Assembly: GCA_965221445.1 (NCBI GenBank)
Contig: CBDCSF010000013.1
Location: 992,001 to 1,056,000, forward strand
DNA length: 64,000 bases
Reading direction: 5' to 3'
Source: MPNP01 sp965221445
GTDB lineage: Bacteria > Pseudomonadota > Alphaproteobacteria > Rhodobacterales > Rhodobacteraceae
The notes below the pieces were generated by a model. That model was not told the DNA's origin. It saw only the letters and a list, made by a program, of their open reading frames with translations, and searched no databases. Of the stretch, positions 55,727 to 64,000 are shown in pieces (position 1 is the stretch's first letter; the number at the start of each line of letters is the position of its first letter). The position numbers and the translations under genes are program-made.

Positions 55727-56168
55727 ATCATTCTTTGAAAAATATTCAAAACCGGAGCCCGAGCCCTTGTCTGTAGATGATTTCAGATTAGCTCTCACGG
55801 TCTTGTTGGTTCGCGTTGCTAGGGCAGACAGACATTATTCAGAAGAGGAGAAACACCATATTGCGGAATTGATTTCCGGTTGCTGTCAAATTTCCTTGAG
55901 TGATGCCGAGGGTTTGCGAAGGGAAGCAGAGAAAATTGAGGCTCAAACACCAGACTCCGTTCAATTTACCCGAATCATCAAGAAAAAAATTCCTTTTGAA
56001 CAAAGGGAGGAAATACTCGAGATTTTGTGGGAAATTGTCCTTTCTGATGGAACCAGGGATTACGGCGAAGATGGATTTCTAAGGTTGGTTGCAGGTCTTT
56101 TGGGCGTAACAGACCGGGATAGTGCTTTGGCTCGGCAAAGAGCAATGGACCGTATGAGCGATCGCTAA
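55719..56168 (+). CDS. TerB-like tellurite resistance/DjlA-type domain protein
   Basis: A 149-aa protein from ATG 55719, overlapping the DUF2842 stop; an upstream in-frame ATG at 55653 would lie inside that gene. The helical TerB fold is recognised from LALTVLLVRVARADRHYSEE, EEILEILWEIVLSDGTRDYG and EDGFLRLVAGLLGVTDRDSA. Acidic residues ahead of each helix could bind metal. Family function is unclear. Its 3' end overlaps the convergent hisC gene by 4 bases. Confidence 0.83.
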   Translation: MFKSFFEKYSKPEPEPLSVDDFRLALTVLLVRVARADRHYSEEEKHHIAELISGCCQISLSDAEGLRREAEKIEAQTPDSVQFTRIIKKKIPFEQREEILEILWEIVLSDGTRDYGEDGFLRLVAGLLGVTDRDSALARQRAMDRMSDR

Positions 56169-57283
56169 CCTATTTCAGAGTAAACCTGATAACTTTTTGC
56201 CAGTACCGTAGGAAAGACCTCCTCTAAATAATCCAAATCTCCTTGGGTTCCAACAGAAATTCGTACACATCGATCTTGGGGTGGAACCAGGGGCATCCGT
56301 ACAAAAATGTCCATTTGTACCAATTCTGACAACAGTATCCTGGCGAAATCCCCATCCTTACCTCCATCAACAGCAACAAAATTGGCCCCTGAAGGCAGGG
56401 CTTTAAGACCGTTACTTTCGGCAATATTTGTGATTCTTTCCCTAGCTTCTCCTACCCTTTTAGTAACAAGTCTAAGATTCTCCTGATCACGCAAGGAAGT
56501 CAATGCACCGACCTGTGATACTCGACACATGCCGAAATGATTTCTCACTCGATTAAAGGCTGAGATCAGCTTTTCTTCCCCGAGAGCGTACCCAACCCTC
56601 ATTCCGGCCATTCCATAGGCTTTGGAAAAGGTCCTGAACCTAACCAATCTTGGATCATCAATGTCCAAGCGGAATTTTGCATCAGAAGGTGCGAATTCAA
56701 TATAAGCTTCATCCAATACAAGGAGTGTCTCCCTAGGGAGAAAGTCCAACATTTCTGCGATCACCTTACCACTGTTCCAAGTCCCCATCGGATTGTCTGG
56801 ATTCGCAAGGTAAACAAGTATCGGTTCAACCTTTCTTGCCATTTCAACCAGTGAGTGAGGATCCTCGAGATCATTGACATACGGAACGGTTAGAAGTTCC
56901 CCTCCATACCCAACAACATGATAATTGAAAGTGGGGTAGGCTCCATGGGAAGTCACTACCTTTTTTCCTGGTTCAATTACCATCCTTACCAAGTATCCCA
57001 ACAATCCATCAATCCCTTCACCAACCATAACATTGGCAGGTCGGATTCCATAATAATCAGCAATTGCCTGGCGCAAGTCATGGTTTTCCGGATCACCATA
57101 TTGCCATCCCTCATAAACGGCTTTCTGCATGGCTTCAATTGCTTTTGGAGATGGTCCAAATACGTTTTCATTCGCACCAATTCTGGCTTTAAATGGTCTG
57201 CCCCTAGATCGCTCTAAAGCCTCAGGACCAACGAAAGGTACTGTTTCTGGAAGGGTATCCATCAATCTGGTAAATTGTATCAC
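56165..57283 (-). CDS. hisC: Histidinol-phosphate aminotransferase-like PLP enzyme
   Basis: A 372-aa class I/II aminotransferase. IGANENVFGPSPKAIEAMQK is the substrate-side signature of HisC-like enzymes; YGDPENHDLRQAIADYYGI, VYLANPDNPMGTWN, LLVLDEAYIEFAPSDAKFRL and the PLP lysine in VRFRTFSKAYGMAGMRVGYA follow. The N-terminal LPETVPFVGPEALERSRGRP differs from standard HisC (no HxPYxPG). It therefore may be a broad HisC-like aminotransferase rather than the histidine-pathway enzyme. Monocistronic. Confidence 0.82.
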   Translation of the reverse strand: MIQFTRLMDTLPETVPFVGPEALERSRGRPFKARIGANENVFGPSPKAIEAMQKAVYEGWQYGDPENHDLRQAIADYYGIRPANVMVGEGIDGLLGYLVRMVIEPGKKVVTSHGAYPTFNYHVVGYGGELLTVPYVNDLEDPHSLVEMARKVEPILVYLANPDNPMGTWNSGKVIAEMLDFLPRETLLVLDEAYIEFAPSDAKFRLDIDDPRLVRFRTFSKAYGMAGMRVGYALGEEKLISAFNRVRNHFGMCRVSQVGALTSLRDQENLRLVTKRVGEARERITNIAESNGLKALPSGANFVAVDGGKDGDFARILLSELVQMDIFVRMPLVPPQDRCVRISVGTQGDLDYLEEVFPTVLAKSYQVYSEIG

Positions 57284-57474
57284 TGTCTACTCGTTACTGC
57301 TTAATCATGCTTCCTATTTCAAAACGAACTTCCATTTTGAGATCGTTGCAAAAGTTAATTACTTAACCATCAGGTGTTAAAGTTTTTTGTTAATCGGAGT
57401 AAAGAAATTATAACCATTTTTTGGGGAATTATGATTTCCAGACAAAATAAATTTACAGATTTTAGGAAGATCAC

Positions 57475-58170
57475 TTGAAATTAGGAATCTTGAAGGCGGG
57501 TCCTGTTTCGCCAGAACTGTATAAAGAATTTGGTGATTACGCATCGTCATTTGATCAATTACTTGGACCCGGCGACTTTGAAATTCATAGTTGGGATATT
57601 TTTGAATCCAGTTTCCCAGAATCCATTTATCAATGTGATGGGTGGTTGATATCTGGGTCTAAATATGGCGTGTATGAAAATCACCCATGGCTTCCTAAAT
57701 TGAAGGGATTTATCAAAGAATGCTATACAGCCAACCTGCCCCTCATTGGCGTGTGTTTTGGCCATCAGGCTATGGCACAGGCTTTGGGTGGCCTAGTGGA
57801 AAAATTTGGCGGAGGATGGTGTATCGGCAGGACAAGTTATACGTTCATGGGGAAACAGATTCATTTGAACTCATGGCATCAGGACCAAATCGTTTCCCTT
57901 CCCCCAAGGGCAAAAGTTCTAGGAGGTAACAGTTTTTGTAAATACGCCTTTTTAAGTTATGGACCTCGAAGCTTCAGTCTACAACCGCACCCCGAATTTC
58001 CTCATGATTATATAAAGGGGCTAATTGAATTCCGGAGTCATGGAGTTCCAGACCAGTTATTGGAAAAAGCAAGACACAATCTTGACCTCAAAGTCAATGG
58101 AGACCTCATTGCAAATCATATCAAGAAGGTACTTAGAGTTGGATTTGATTCGGAGTCAACTTCTCATTAG
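57475..58170 (+). CDS. Class I glutamine amidotransferase, GMP-synthase-like
   Basis: A 231-aa stand-alone glutaminase from a TTG start (LKLGILKAGPVSPEL). The nucleophile is Cys94 in LIGVCFGHQAMAQALGG and the partners are His172 and Glu174 in LQPHPEF. CDGWLISGSKYGVYENHPWL is typical of the group related to the GuaA amidotransferase domain and to gamma-glutamyl-compound hydrolases. There is no synthetase domain and no partner gene beside it, so hydrolysis of a gamma-glutamyl substrate is possible. The physiological substrate is unknown. Confidence 0.85.
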   Translation: MKLGILKAGPVSPELYKEFGDYASSFDQLLGPGDFEIHSWDIFESSFPESIYQCDGWLISGSKYGVYENHPWLPKLKGFIKECYTANLPLIGVCFGHQAMAQALGGLVEKFGGGWCIGRTSYTFMGKQIHLNSWHQDQIVSLPPRAKVLGGNSFCKYAFLSYGPRSFSLQPHPEFPHDYIKGLIEFRSHGVPDQLLEKARHNLDLKVNGDLIANHIKKVLRVGFDSESTSH

Positions 58171-58190
58171 TTGTACTTTTTGTTCCGGAA

Positions 58191-58745
58191 TCACAATCCA
58201 ATCTTATCCAGTTTTTTCTGTAATTCAGCTACCTGCTTCTTCAATTGATTTAACTCCTCGTTGTTTTGCTGAGAAGATTCCTTTGCTTCCTTCACCTCGT
58301 TCTTCGATAGAGAAGGCATAAAGGGAAACATTGTGGATAAAATCTCTTGCTGGGTTTCCCGGAAATCAATGAAATTTTTCATGGGATCAGAGGCATTTTG
58401 AATATTTTCCATTATTTGGTTCTGACTCTTGTTGAGCATCTCATAAGAGGTTTCGAGAAATTTTGGAACCAAGGCCAGGGTTTTCTCGTTGTAGGATCTA
58501 ACCATGTCTTGCAACATATCCAAAGGTAATACGGGCAATTCTCTAGATTCATTTTCGACAATGATTCTTACCATGTACTCCCTTGTGAGATCTTCTCCTG
58601 TTACCTTGTCAACAATTTTTACATCTCGACCGGATTTAATTATATCCGATACTTCTTCCAAGGTTGTGTATTCGCTGGTTTCCGTGTTGTAGAGTCTACG
58701 GCTAGCATACCTCTTAATTAACAGTGGTTCTTCACCTTCAGTCAT
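58191..58745 (-). CDS. phaR: Polyhydroxyalkanoate synthesis repressor PhaR
   Basis: A 184-aa regulator. The N-terminal DNA-binding domain reads LLIKRYASRRLYNTETSEYT, then LEEVSDIIKSGRDVKIVDKV; the PHB-accumulation domain follows (GEDLTREYMVRIIVENESRE), and the C-terminus is a predicted coiled coil (NEELNQLKKQVAELQKKLDK). PhaR represses PHA genes and is titrated by PHA granules. It lies next to phaC, with 24 bases between. Confidence 0.94.
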   Translation of the reverse strand: MTEGEEPLLIKRYASRRLYNTETSEYTTLEEVSDIIKSGRDVKIVDKVTGEDLTREYMVRIIVENESRELPVLPLDMLQDMVRSYNEKTLALVPKFLETSYEMLNKSQNQIMENIQNASDPMKNFIDFRETQQEILSTMFPFMPSLSKNEVKEAKESSQQNNEELNQLKKQVAELQKKLDKIGL

Positions 58746-58769
58746 TACTCGCCTTTATTCTTGTTACAA

Positions 58770-60545
58770 TTAAATAGTCACATGGATATACTCACCAGGA
58801 GCGGACCCCAAATCGCTTTCCATATTCTTAAGTGAACTAACCTCCAAGGTCTTACCAGATCTCGTTGCCAACCATTTTTCCCATGCGGGCCACCAAGTTT
58901 CACTATGATATTCTGCTGTTTGTTTCCATTCATCTATGGACACAGGATTCTTGGTATTGGTATAATGCCCATATTTTATTTTGGTTGGGGGGTTTACAAC
59001 TCCTGCAACATGCCCGGATTCAGCTAGAAAAAACTTCTTACTTCGACTTTTCATCATCTTGATGCCGGTAAATGAAACTTTCCAATCAACAAGATGATCA
59101 GACTCGCAGGCAACCACAGAAAGAGGGAGGGTTATATCCTTCAGGGATAGTTTTACTCCACTTAGTTCCAATTCACCTTTGGTAAAGGAATTGCTGCGAA
59201 TAAGGTCGTGAAAATATTCCTTGGCCATGCGCCCTGGCAGATTTGTCGAATCGCTGTTCCAATGTAATAGGTCAAATGCTTTGGGAGGTTCACCTAGTAA
59301 ATAACTCCTAATCGCAGGACCATACACAAGGTCATTGGCCCGCAGGTAGGAAAACGCATTGGCCATATTCTTGCCTGGTAAATACCCTTTTTCCTCTATG
59401 ATCTCGTCTACCCCATTGATGAAATCATCACCCAGGAATATTCCCAACTCCCCGATATCGGTAAAGTCTGTCAGCGTTGTGAAAAAGGTGGCCGATTGAA
59501 CTTTGTTGATTTTTGTTTTGCTCATATAGGCCAAGGCTATAGCGAGAAGGGTCCCCCCAATACAATAGCCAATAGCATTAACCTGTTTGGAACTTGTGTA
59601 TTTGCAAACCTCACTTATCGCTGCAATGCATCCATCCATTGTATAGGAATCCATACCGATATCTCGATGAGTTTGATCAGGGTTAACCCAACTGACGACA
59701 AAAAGCTGATAGCCCTGCTCTACTACCCACCTAATGAAGCTATTATCAGGACGCAGATCCAAAATGTAATATTTGTTAATCCAAGGAGGAATTATAACGA
59801 GAGGAATTTCCTTTACCTTCTCGGTCTTTGGATAATAGTGAATTAATTCAAAAAGGTTGTTTCTAAAAACTACCTTACCTTCCGTTGTAGCAAGATTATC
59901 CCCTACCTTGAAGGCATCAGGGTCACAAAGTGTTACCTGTAGGTCACCATCATTTTTCTCAAGATCCCTTACCAAATTCTCCAATCCATTTACCAGGGAT
60001 TGGCCTTCCGTTTTAATCGCCTTGTCAAGAGCTTCGGGATTCGTAGCAAGAAAATTGGCAGGACTAAGAAGATCAGTTATTTGTTGTGAAAAAAAATCGA
60101 TTCTCTTACGATCGCTATCACTCAAGCCCTCCATATTTTCAAAATAGCTCGTTATGATTTGGGTATTAAGGGTATATTGGTCCTTGATCAGCTTGAAATA
60201 TGGCATGTTCCAGAGATCACTTTTGAACCTCTTGTCTTTATTCGCTGGTGATGAACTTGATTCTGAATCGGTTGGAAATTCCAAAAATGATTTTTGGGCT
60301 TCCATCCATAAATTCAATGACTGCCCCCAGTATGATACCTGGTTTTCAAAAATCTTCGTAGGATTTGAAACCATGTCATTTAATGAAGCCAGTCCTGTCC
60401 TTGCTACCAATTCCTGATCAGCTTGCATAAATTTCTGATTTTGATTGCTTCTATTTGAAAGCACTTCAACCAGGCGCTTGCTCAATTCTTCTATCCGCTG
60501 GATATTTTCCTGAAATTTCTCAGATTTGTCACTTGAGGGTAGCAT
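58770..60545 (-). CDS. phaC: Polyhydroxyalkanoate synthase, class I
   Basis: A 591-aa synthase that polymerises 3-hydroxyacyl-CoA into storage polymer. The nucleophile Cys328 lies in the lipase-like box AIGYCIGGTLLA; the triad Asp is in ACESDHLVDW and His in AESGHVAGVVNPP. PLVIIPPWINKYYILDLRPD is the conserved core entry. Length and lack of a PhaE partner indicate class I. phaR follows on the same strand and phaZ is divergent, so storage and mobilisation genes are grouped. Confidence 0.95.
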   Translation of the reverse strand: MLPSSDKSEKFQENIQRIEELSKRLVEVLSNRSNQNQKFMQADQELVARTGLASLNDMVSNPTKIFENQVSYWGQSLNLWMEAQKSFLEFPTDSESSSSPANKDKRFKSDLWNMPYFKLIKDQYTLNTQIITSYFENMEGLSDSDRKRIDFFSQQITDLLSPANFLATNPEALDKAIKTEGQSLVNGLENLVRDLEKNDGDLQVTLCDPDAFKVGDNLATTEGKVVFRNNLFELIHYYPKTEKVKEIPLVIIPPWINKYYILDLRPDNSFIRWVVEQGYQLFVVSWVNPDQTHRDIGMDSYTMDGCIAAISEVCKYTSSKQVNAIGYCIGGTLLAIALAYMSKTKINKVQSATFFTTLTDFTDIGELGIFLGDDFINGVDEIIEEKGYLPGKNMANAFSYLRANDLVYGPAIRSYLLGEPPKAFDLLHWNSDSTNLPGRMAKEYFHDLIRSNSFTKGELELSGVKLSLKDITLPLSVVACESDHLVDWKVSFTGIKMMKSRSKKFFLAESGHVAGVVNPPTKIKYGHYTNTKNPVSIDEWKQTAEYHSETWWPAWEKWLATRSGKTLEVSSLKNMESDLGSAPGEYIHVTI

Positions 60546-60642
60546 CTTGTTTATTCCGAAATTGTACCTACTAACACTTACATAAATAAGAAACTTATTT
60601 TTGGACTCAAGATTGGGAATAACCGATAGTTAAAGGATTAGT

Positions 60643-61866
60643 ATGAGAAGCCACTACACTTATGACAGTGCAGAAAGCATGAGGTTAACTTTTGAATGGA
60701 TGGGCGCATCAGCAAGGACCTTTTGGTCCTTTCCTTTTTTTGGCTTCTCCAGTAGTTTTGTTCCCAAGACTTTTTCTTCGTGGGGAAAGGTAGTTGAGAG
60801 AACATTTAGCCGAATTGTTGAAAAGCCTGATTGGAACATAAACAGCATAGTTTCCGAACATACAGAGTTTTTGGTCACTGAAGATGTTTTACTGGATAAG
60901 CCCTTTGGCAATCTCCTGCAATTTCGGGTCCTTGATCGTACCCGATTACCACGGAAAGTCTTGATAATAGCCCCCATGTCAGGCCATTATCCAACTCTGC
61001 TAAGGAAAACCGTTAGGAGTCTGTTACCAGATTGTGAGGTCTACATAACCGAATGGAAGAATGCACGGGATATAAGTGTGTCAGAAGGGAAATTTGACGT
61101 TGAAGACTTTACGGAATATCTGAAGGAATTTATCCTGTACATGGGACCAGATACACATGTTATTTCCGTCTGCCAACCAGTCCCACTAACCTTGGCTGCC
61201 GTAGCCCTGATCGCTGAAGATACTCCCGAAGAACAACCTAGATCACTGATTTTGTTTGGTGGGCCAGTTGATCCGAATGCTGCTCCCACCGAGGTTACAG
61301 ATTTTGGTAATACTGTAACTATGGGGCAATTGGAACATTTGTTCATCCAGAATGTGGGTTCAGGTTACAATGGTGTTGGAAGATTGGTGTTTCCGGGAAT
61401 TACCCAACTCTGCTCCTTCATGTCAATGAATGCACACACACACACCCATGCCTTCATGAACCAGATCATGAATACCGCAAGGGGTGATGCATCAGATCAT
61501 GACCGCCACAATGATTTCTACGATGAATATTTGGCTGTTATGGATTTAACTGCAGAATTCTATCTTTCCACGGTGCAAAGAATCTTCAAGAGTCGGGAAA
61601 TTGCCTTGAATTGCTTTACTGTAAAAGGACGTAAGGCAGATTTGTCCAAAATTACAAAGACCGCAGTCAAGACTGTGGAGGGAGAAAATGACGACATTTC
61701 AGCGCCGGGCCAATGCTCGGTTGCATTAAATCTCCTATCGGGCCTACCAGAAGAAAAAAAAGCGAGTCACGTTGAGCCCGAGGCTGGCCATTATGGGATT
61801 TTCGCCGGGAAAGCCTGGTTGAATAATATCCGACCTCTGGTTTTGGATTTCATGCAGAAGAACTAA
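60643..61866 (+). CDS. phaZ: Intracellular polyhydroxyalkanoate depolymerase
   Basis: A 407-aa PhaZ of the short-chain intracellular type, which mobilises granules. The nucleophile is Cys177 in HVISVCQPVPLTLAAVAL, replacing the Ser of extracellular enzymes. Other signatures: VLIIAPMSGHYPTLLRKTVR, DVYITEW-like CEVYITEWKNARDI, and a C-terminal His in VEPEAGHYGIFAGKAW. It is divergent from phaC. A short copy of its 3' end occurs about 1.1 kb downstream at 62929-62983. Confidence 0.94.
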   Translation: MRSHYTYDSAESMRLTFEWMGASARTFWSFPFFGFSSSFVPKTFSSWGKVVERTFSRIVEKPDWNINSIVSEHTEFLVTEDVLLDKPFGNLLQFRVLDRTRLPRKVLIIAPMSGHYPTLLRKTVRSLLPDCEVYITEWKNARDISVSEGKFDVEDFTEYLKEFILYMGPDTHVISVCQPVPLTLAAVALIAEDTPEEQPRSLILFGGPVDPNAAPTEVTDFGNTVTMGQLEHLFIQNVGSGYNGVGRLVFPGITQLCSFMSMNAHTHTHAFMNQIMNTARGDASDHDRHNDFYDEYLAVMDLTAEFYLSTVQRIFKSREIALNCFTVKGRKADLSKITKTAVKTVEGENDDISAPGQCSVALNLLSGLPEEKKASHVEPEAGHYGIFAGKAWLNNIRPLVLDFMQKN

Positions 61867-61933
61867 CATCTCCTAAAATCAAACGAAATTTGTAGAACCC
61901 GTGACTAAACCTAATTGTATGGGATTAGAATCG

Positions 61934-62262
61934 TTAAGGCGGGTTGTCAATCTCGGAATTCTCGTCAAAATCACTTGTGATAGCAATTATGTCTTCTCTA
62001 GTTAAGGTTTTCTTGTCACTCTTAAAATAGACAAAGAAACCCAAGATTATGTTCTCACAGGTGCCATATTTGACTCTTACCAATATTTCCAAAACCAACC
62101 CTGGTTTTATAGATTTTCCTTCCTTTAACCCCTGTCAATTTGTCTCCTGGAAGAAAATCAGGATTCAATTGTAATTCTTCAAAAAAAAACTTCAATCTCC
62201 TTTACAACTACTTCCCCAAACTTTTTTTTAAGTGGTTTTACACTTACCTCAAAATTACGTGT
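61934..62262 (-). pseudogene. Decayed RelE/HigB-type toxin relic
   Basis: No continuous gene spans 61867-62254, but the minus strand reads as protein in pieces: VKPLKKKFGEVVVKEIEVFF, then after a shift in a run of nine T residues FEELQLNPDFLPGDKLTGVK with GRKIYKTRVG, then after a second shift VRVKYGTCENIILGFFVYFK and SDKKTLTREDIIAITSDF, ending with TAA at 61934. The order GD-x-L-x-G...RK...FVYFK-x-x-KK-x-LT resembles RelE-type toxins of the PF06296 group. No antitoxin is beside it. The call is tentative because it relies on joining frames by eye. Confidence 0.45.
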
Positions 62263-62746
62263 GTACCTTAACTCTTTCTTGTCCTTTGTGATCTTCTTCG
62301 ACAGTTTCAAACTCCTTTACTACCCAGTCCATAAAATCCTTATTTGAAACTAGAACAAGAGATTCAGCAATGTCTTCTAAAGAACAAGCTACTTCTTCCA
62401 ACAACTTAATATTTGTTTTGTGTAGTAGAAGAAAATTGCCGGGAAATTCATTTTGTGAAATGCTCAACTGGTCAGCGTAATCAAACAACTTATGTGACCT
62501 GCTAAAAATACTGTCAGTGAGTTCGAGTATATCTGCAACCTCATTCTCATCATTAGCATCAAAATTCAAGGATGGAATTGTTTTTTTAAAACTGATTAAA
62601 CGATAATTTGCCCAAAGGAGCAGTACCCATAGTAGAAACATGAGGATAGATATGATTGCCAAACCTCTTGCCTGAGATACTTTCAAGGCAATCTTTTCTA
62701 TTTTTTCAAACCTGATTTGGGATTGTACTTCAGTTAATGTCGACAT
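62255..62746 (-). CDS. Hypothetical protein with one membrane segment
   Basis: A 163-aa protein of no recognised family. One clear transmembrane helix (LAIISILMFLLWVLLLWANY, about residues 29-48) separates a short N-terminus from an acidic, mostly helical C-terminal part (ANDENEVADILELTDSIFSR, LEEVACSLEDIAESLVLV). The ATG has no strong ribosome site. It lies in a small patch of decayed sequence between phaZ and the RraA-like gene, next to a toxin relic, so it may belong to mobile or accessory DNA. Confidence 0.55.
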   Translation of the reverse strand: MSTLTEVQSQIRFEKIEKIALKVSQARGLAIISILMFLLWVLLLWANYRLISFKKTIPSLNFDANDENEVADILELTDSIFSRSHKLFDYADQLSISQNEFPGNFLLLHKTNIKLLEEVACSLEDIAESLVLVSNKDFMDWVVKEFETVEEDHKGQERVKVHT

Positions 62747-62928
62747 AACCCGTTTCGCTAAATTGTTTATTTTCTGAAGACAACAAAGTAATATTTTTTG
62801 CTGTCCATCAAAGTAGCGGTACTGAAATGAATGTGAATTGTGCCTGGATACTCCCTTGAGTACACCGTATCATTAAGTATGGCAGTAGAAGAACACAACG
62901 TCTGTAGTTGTAGAAAATTCTTCAGTCA

Positions 62929-62983
62929 GGCTTGGTTGAATAATATCCGACCTCCGGTTTTGGATTTTATGCAGAAAGATTGA
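62929..62983 (+). pseudogene. Relic of a second phaZ 3' end
   Basis: The plus strand encodes AWLNNIRPPVLDFMQKD and a TGA, almost the same as the phaZ C-terminus AWLNNIRPLVLDFMQKN at 61812-61866. The DNA matches over about 50 bases with a handful of changes. Upstream of the match, nothing resembling the rest of phaZ was found. The fragment is best explained by a partial duplication followed by loss or insertion between the copies. Confidence 0.75.
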
Positions 62984-62986
62984 TTT

Positions 62987-63703
62987 CTATTTCCTGATTT
63001 CACTGCCAAATTTACTCCAGCTTTCATTTAACTGGTCTATGTCTATCCCACCTTTTCGACGAGCAGCATTGATCACATAGCTTTCCCCCCGAATTAATTT
63101 TTCAATGGACGCCGGTATCTTGTCAATAATATCTCTGGGGATAACGGTGGCACCATGTTTGTCAGCATGAATCAAATCTCCTTCAACCACTTTGAGACCG
63201 AAGACTTCTACTGGTTGGCCAATATCTGCCAAATGCACAAATGCATGGCTGACCCCAATGGATCCAGCTAAAATGGGAAACCCCTTTACAAGTTCATCCA
63301 AGTCTCTGACCTGACCGTTGGTTAGGACTCCTTCGAGACCAAACCCTCTATGGATTGTGGAATTTACCTCACCCCACCAGGCTCCGTAGAGATCGGGATA
63401 ATCCAGATCCTCCATAACCAATACGGATGGTTTTATTGAATCGTTCAAATAGTGATAGTAATCCGTTCTTCTATTGTTTAGCTGTTCCTGCGTTTCTTTT
63501 GGAGGTGCCTTGGCACGTATTCTTGCTGTTAGTGCCCAACCCACAATTGCACCAGCAGACGGTTCAGTCAAAAACAGAGGTTTCTTCGTATAATTTTGAA
63601 AATTTCTTGTTCCTAAAGCTACCTCAATAGCGTTAACCATGGTCGGGGTGTCATAGCCTTTGATAATTTCTAATACCTGATTGTCCGCTATAGCTTGAGC
63701 CAT
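62987..63703 (-). CDS. RraA-like family protein (possible oxaloacetate decarboxylase/HMG aldolase)
   Basis: A 238-aa member of the RraA/HMG-aldolase fold. Signatures: IIKGYDTPTMVNAIEVALGT, VMEDLDYPDLYGAWWGEVNS, GVLTNGQVRDLDELVKGFPI and LIHADKHGATVIPRDIIDKI, where the Arg-Asp of GQVRD binds the metal-substrate pair in aldolase members. Some members are 4-hydroxy-4-methyl-2-oxoglutarate aldolases or oxaloacetate decarboxylases, others regulate RNase E. The start overlaps the upstream hydrolase stop by 16 bases, so the two genes are coupled, favouring a catabolic role. Confidence 0.85.
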   Translation of the reverse strand: MAQAIADNQVLEIIKGYDTPTMVNAIEVALGTRNFQNYTKKPLFLTEPSAGAIVGWALTARIRAKAPPKETQEQLNNRRTDYYHYLNDSIKPSVLVMEDLDYPDLYGAWWGEVNSTIHRGFGLEGVLTNGQVRDLDELVKGFPILAGSIGVSHAFVHLADIGQPVEVFGLKVVEGDLIHADKHGATVIPRDIIDKIPASIEKLIRGESYVINAARRKGGIDIDQLNESWSKFGSEIRK

Positions 63704-64000
63704 TCTTCCAATGCCTTGTTAAATTGATTTGTTTGTTCGATCATTACCATGTGCCCTGATTTTCTTATACCAAAAAGCTTGGCATGTGGAATTAATCCCT
63801 TCATGGCATGATGATATTCCGGGGGACAGAGTTGATCCTCTTCACCAAAAATCAGGGCAGTGGGAATATCGAGTTTACCGAGGGTAGAAGTCTGATCCGG
63901 TCTATTTATCAAGGCCTTTGACTGCTTTATGAAAACTTCAGCACCCAAATCCAAAGCCATGACCATTATGAATTTCAAGTAAAACGTTTTGTAGGGGCTG
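63688..64000 (-). CDS. Alpha/beta hydrolase, C-terminal part (cut by window edge)
   Basis: The frame is open to the right edge. It contains PTALIFGEEDQLCPPEYHHA with the triad Asp position, KSGHMVMIEQTNQFNKALEE with the triad His, and ends EEWLKL. These are the C-terminal features of an alpha/beta-fold hydrolase; the nucleophile lies outside the window. It overlaps the RraA-like gene start by 16 bases. The TTG near 63978 is not the true start because coding-like sequence continues upstream. Confidence 0.8.
   Translation of the reverse strand, partial: SPYKTFYLKFIMVMALDLGAEVFIKQSKALINRPDQTSTLGKLDIPTALIFGEEDQLCPPEYHHAMKGLIPHAKLFGIRKSGHMVMIEQTNQFNKALEEWLKL

Overview
The window looks like a chromosome segment of a low-GC (roughly 40 %) alphaproteobacterium. 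The order hflK-hflC-DUF2065-degP, the closeness of ftsY to yciB/ispZ, a DUF2842 gene after purA, the PHA genes and a four-subunit sarcosine oxidase all point that way. I cannot name an order or genus from sequence alone. Non-ATG starts (GTG, TTG) are common.

Left part (1-9060): the 5' part of a GlxA/GbdR-like regulator diverges from soxBDAG, the sarcosine oxidase operon. It is followed by trkH, a BioC/NDUFAF5-like methyltransferase and hemH. Sarcosine oxidation yields one-carbon units. A formate-dehydrogenase-type NuoE-NuoF fusion protein further along may act on the same carbon flow.

Immune block (9159-24182): a type I-E CRISPR-Cas locus with one very long array (109 repeats, 108 spacers) and a full gene set on the minus strand in the order cas3-cse1-cse2-cas7e-cas5e-cas6e-cas1-cas2. 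crRNAs are read on the minus strand from a leader next to cas2, so the newest spacers are on the right and the oldest, with a degenerate repeat and a duplicated spacer, on the left. Several spacers are sequence variants of each other or overlap, which suggests repeated sampling of related invaders.

Middle (24304-37732): metZ, a glutathione transferase-like gene, yciB, an inserted toxin-antitoxin remnant (truncated HigB plus a HigA-ImmA/IrrE fusion), ftsY, the NuoE-F fusion, xseA, a 2Fe-2S ferredoxin and a four-gene polyamine-type ABC importer.

Second defence island (37733-42824): two ThsB-like (MTH538 family) TIR proteins, one larger TIR protein and one small SLOG-fold protein, all on the minus strand. 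The SLOG gene is cut cleanly by an ISKra4-like insertion sequence with 23-bp terminal inverted repeats and an 8-bp target duplication, and a 190-bp element with 18-bp inverted repeats lies beside it. The TIR-TIR-SLOG cassette is the best candidate here for an incompletely described, Thoeris-related immune system.

Right part (42977-64000): core genes degP, DUF2065, hflC, hflK, gor, rpiA, sdaA, a thiamine pyrophosphokinase, a YHS protein, pyrG, secG, purA, DUF2842, a TerB-like gene, hisC, a glutamine amidotransferase and the PHA storage genes phaR, phaC and phaZ. A small decayed patch (61867-62986) holds a frameshifted RelE-like toxin relic, an unknown one-TM protein and a relic of a second phaZ end. 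An RraA-like gene and a truncated alpha/beta hydrolase close the window.
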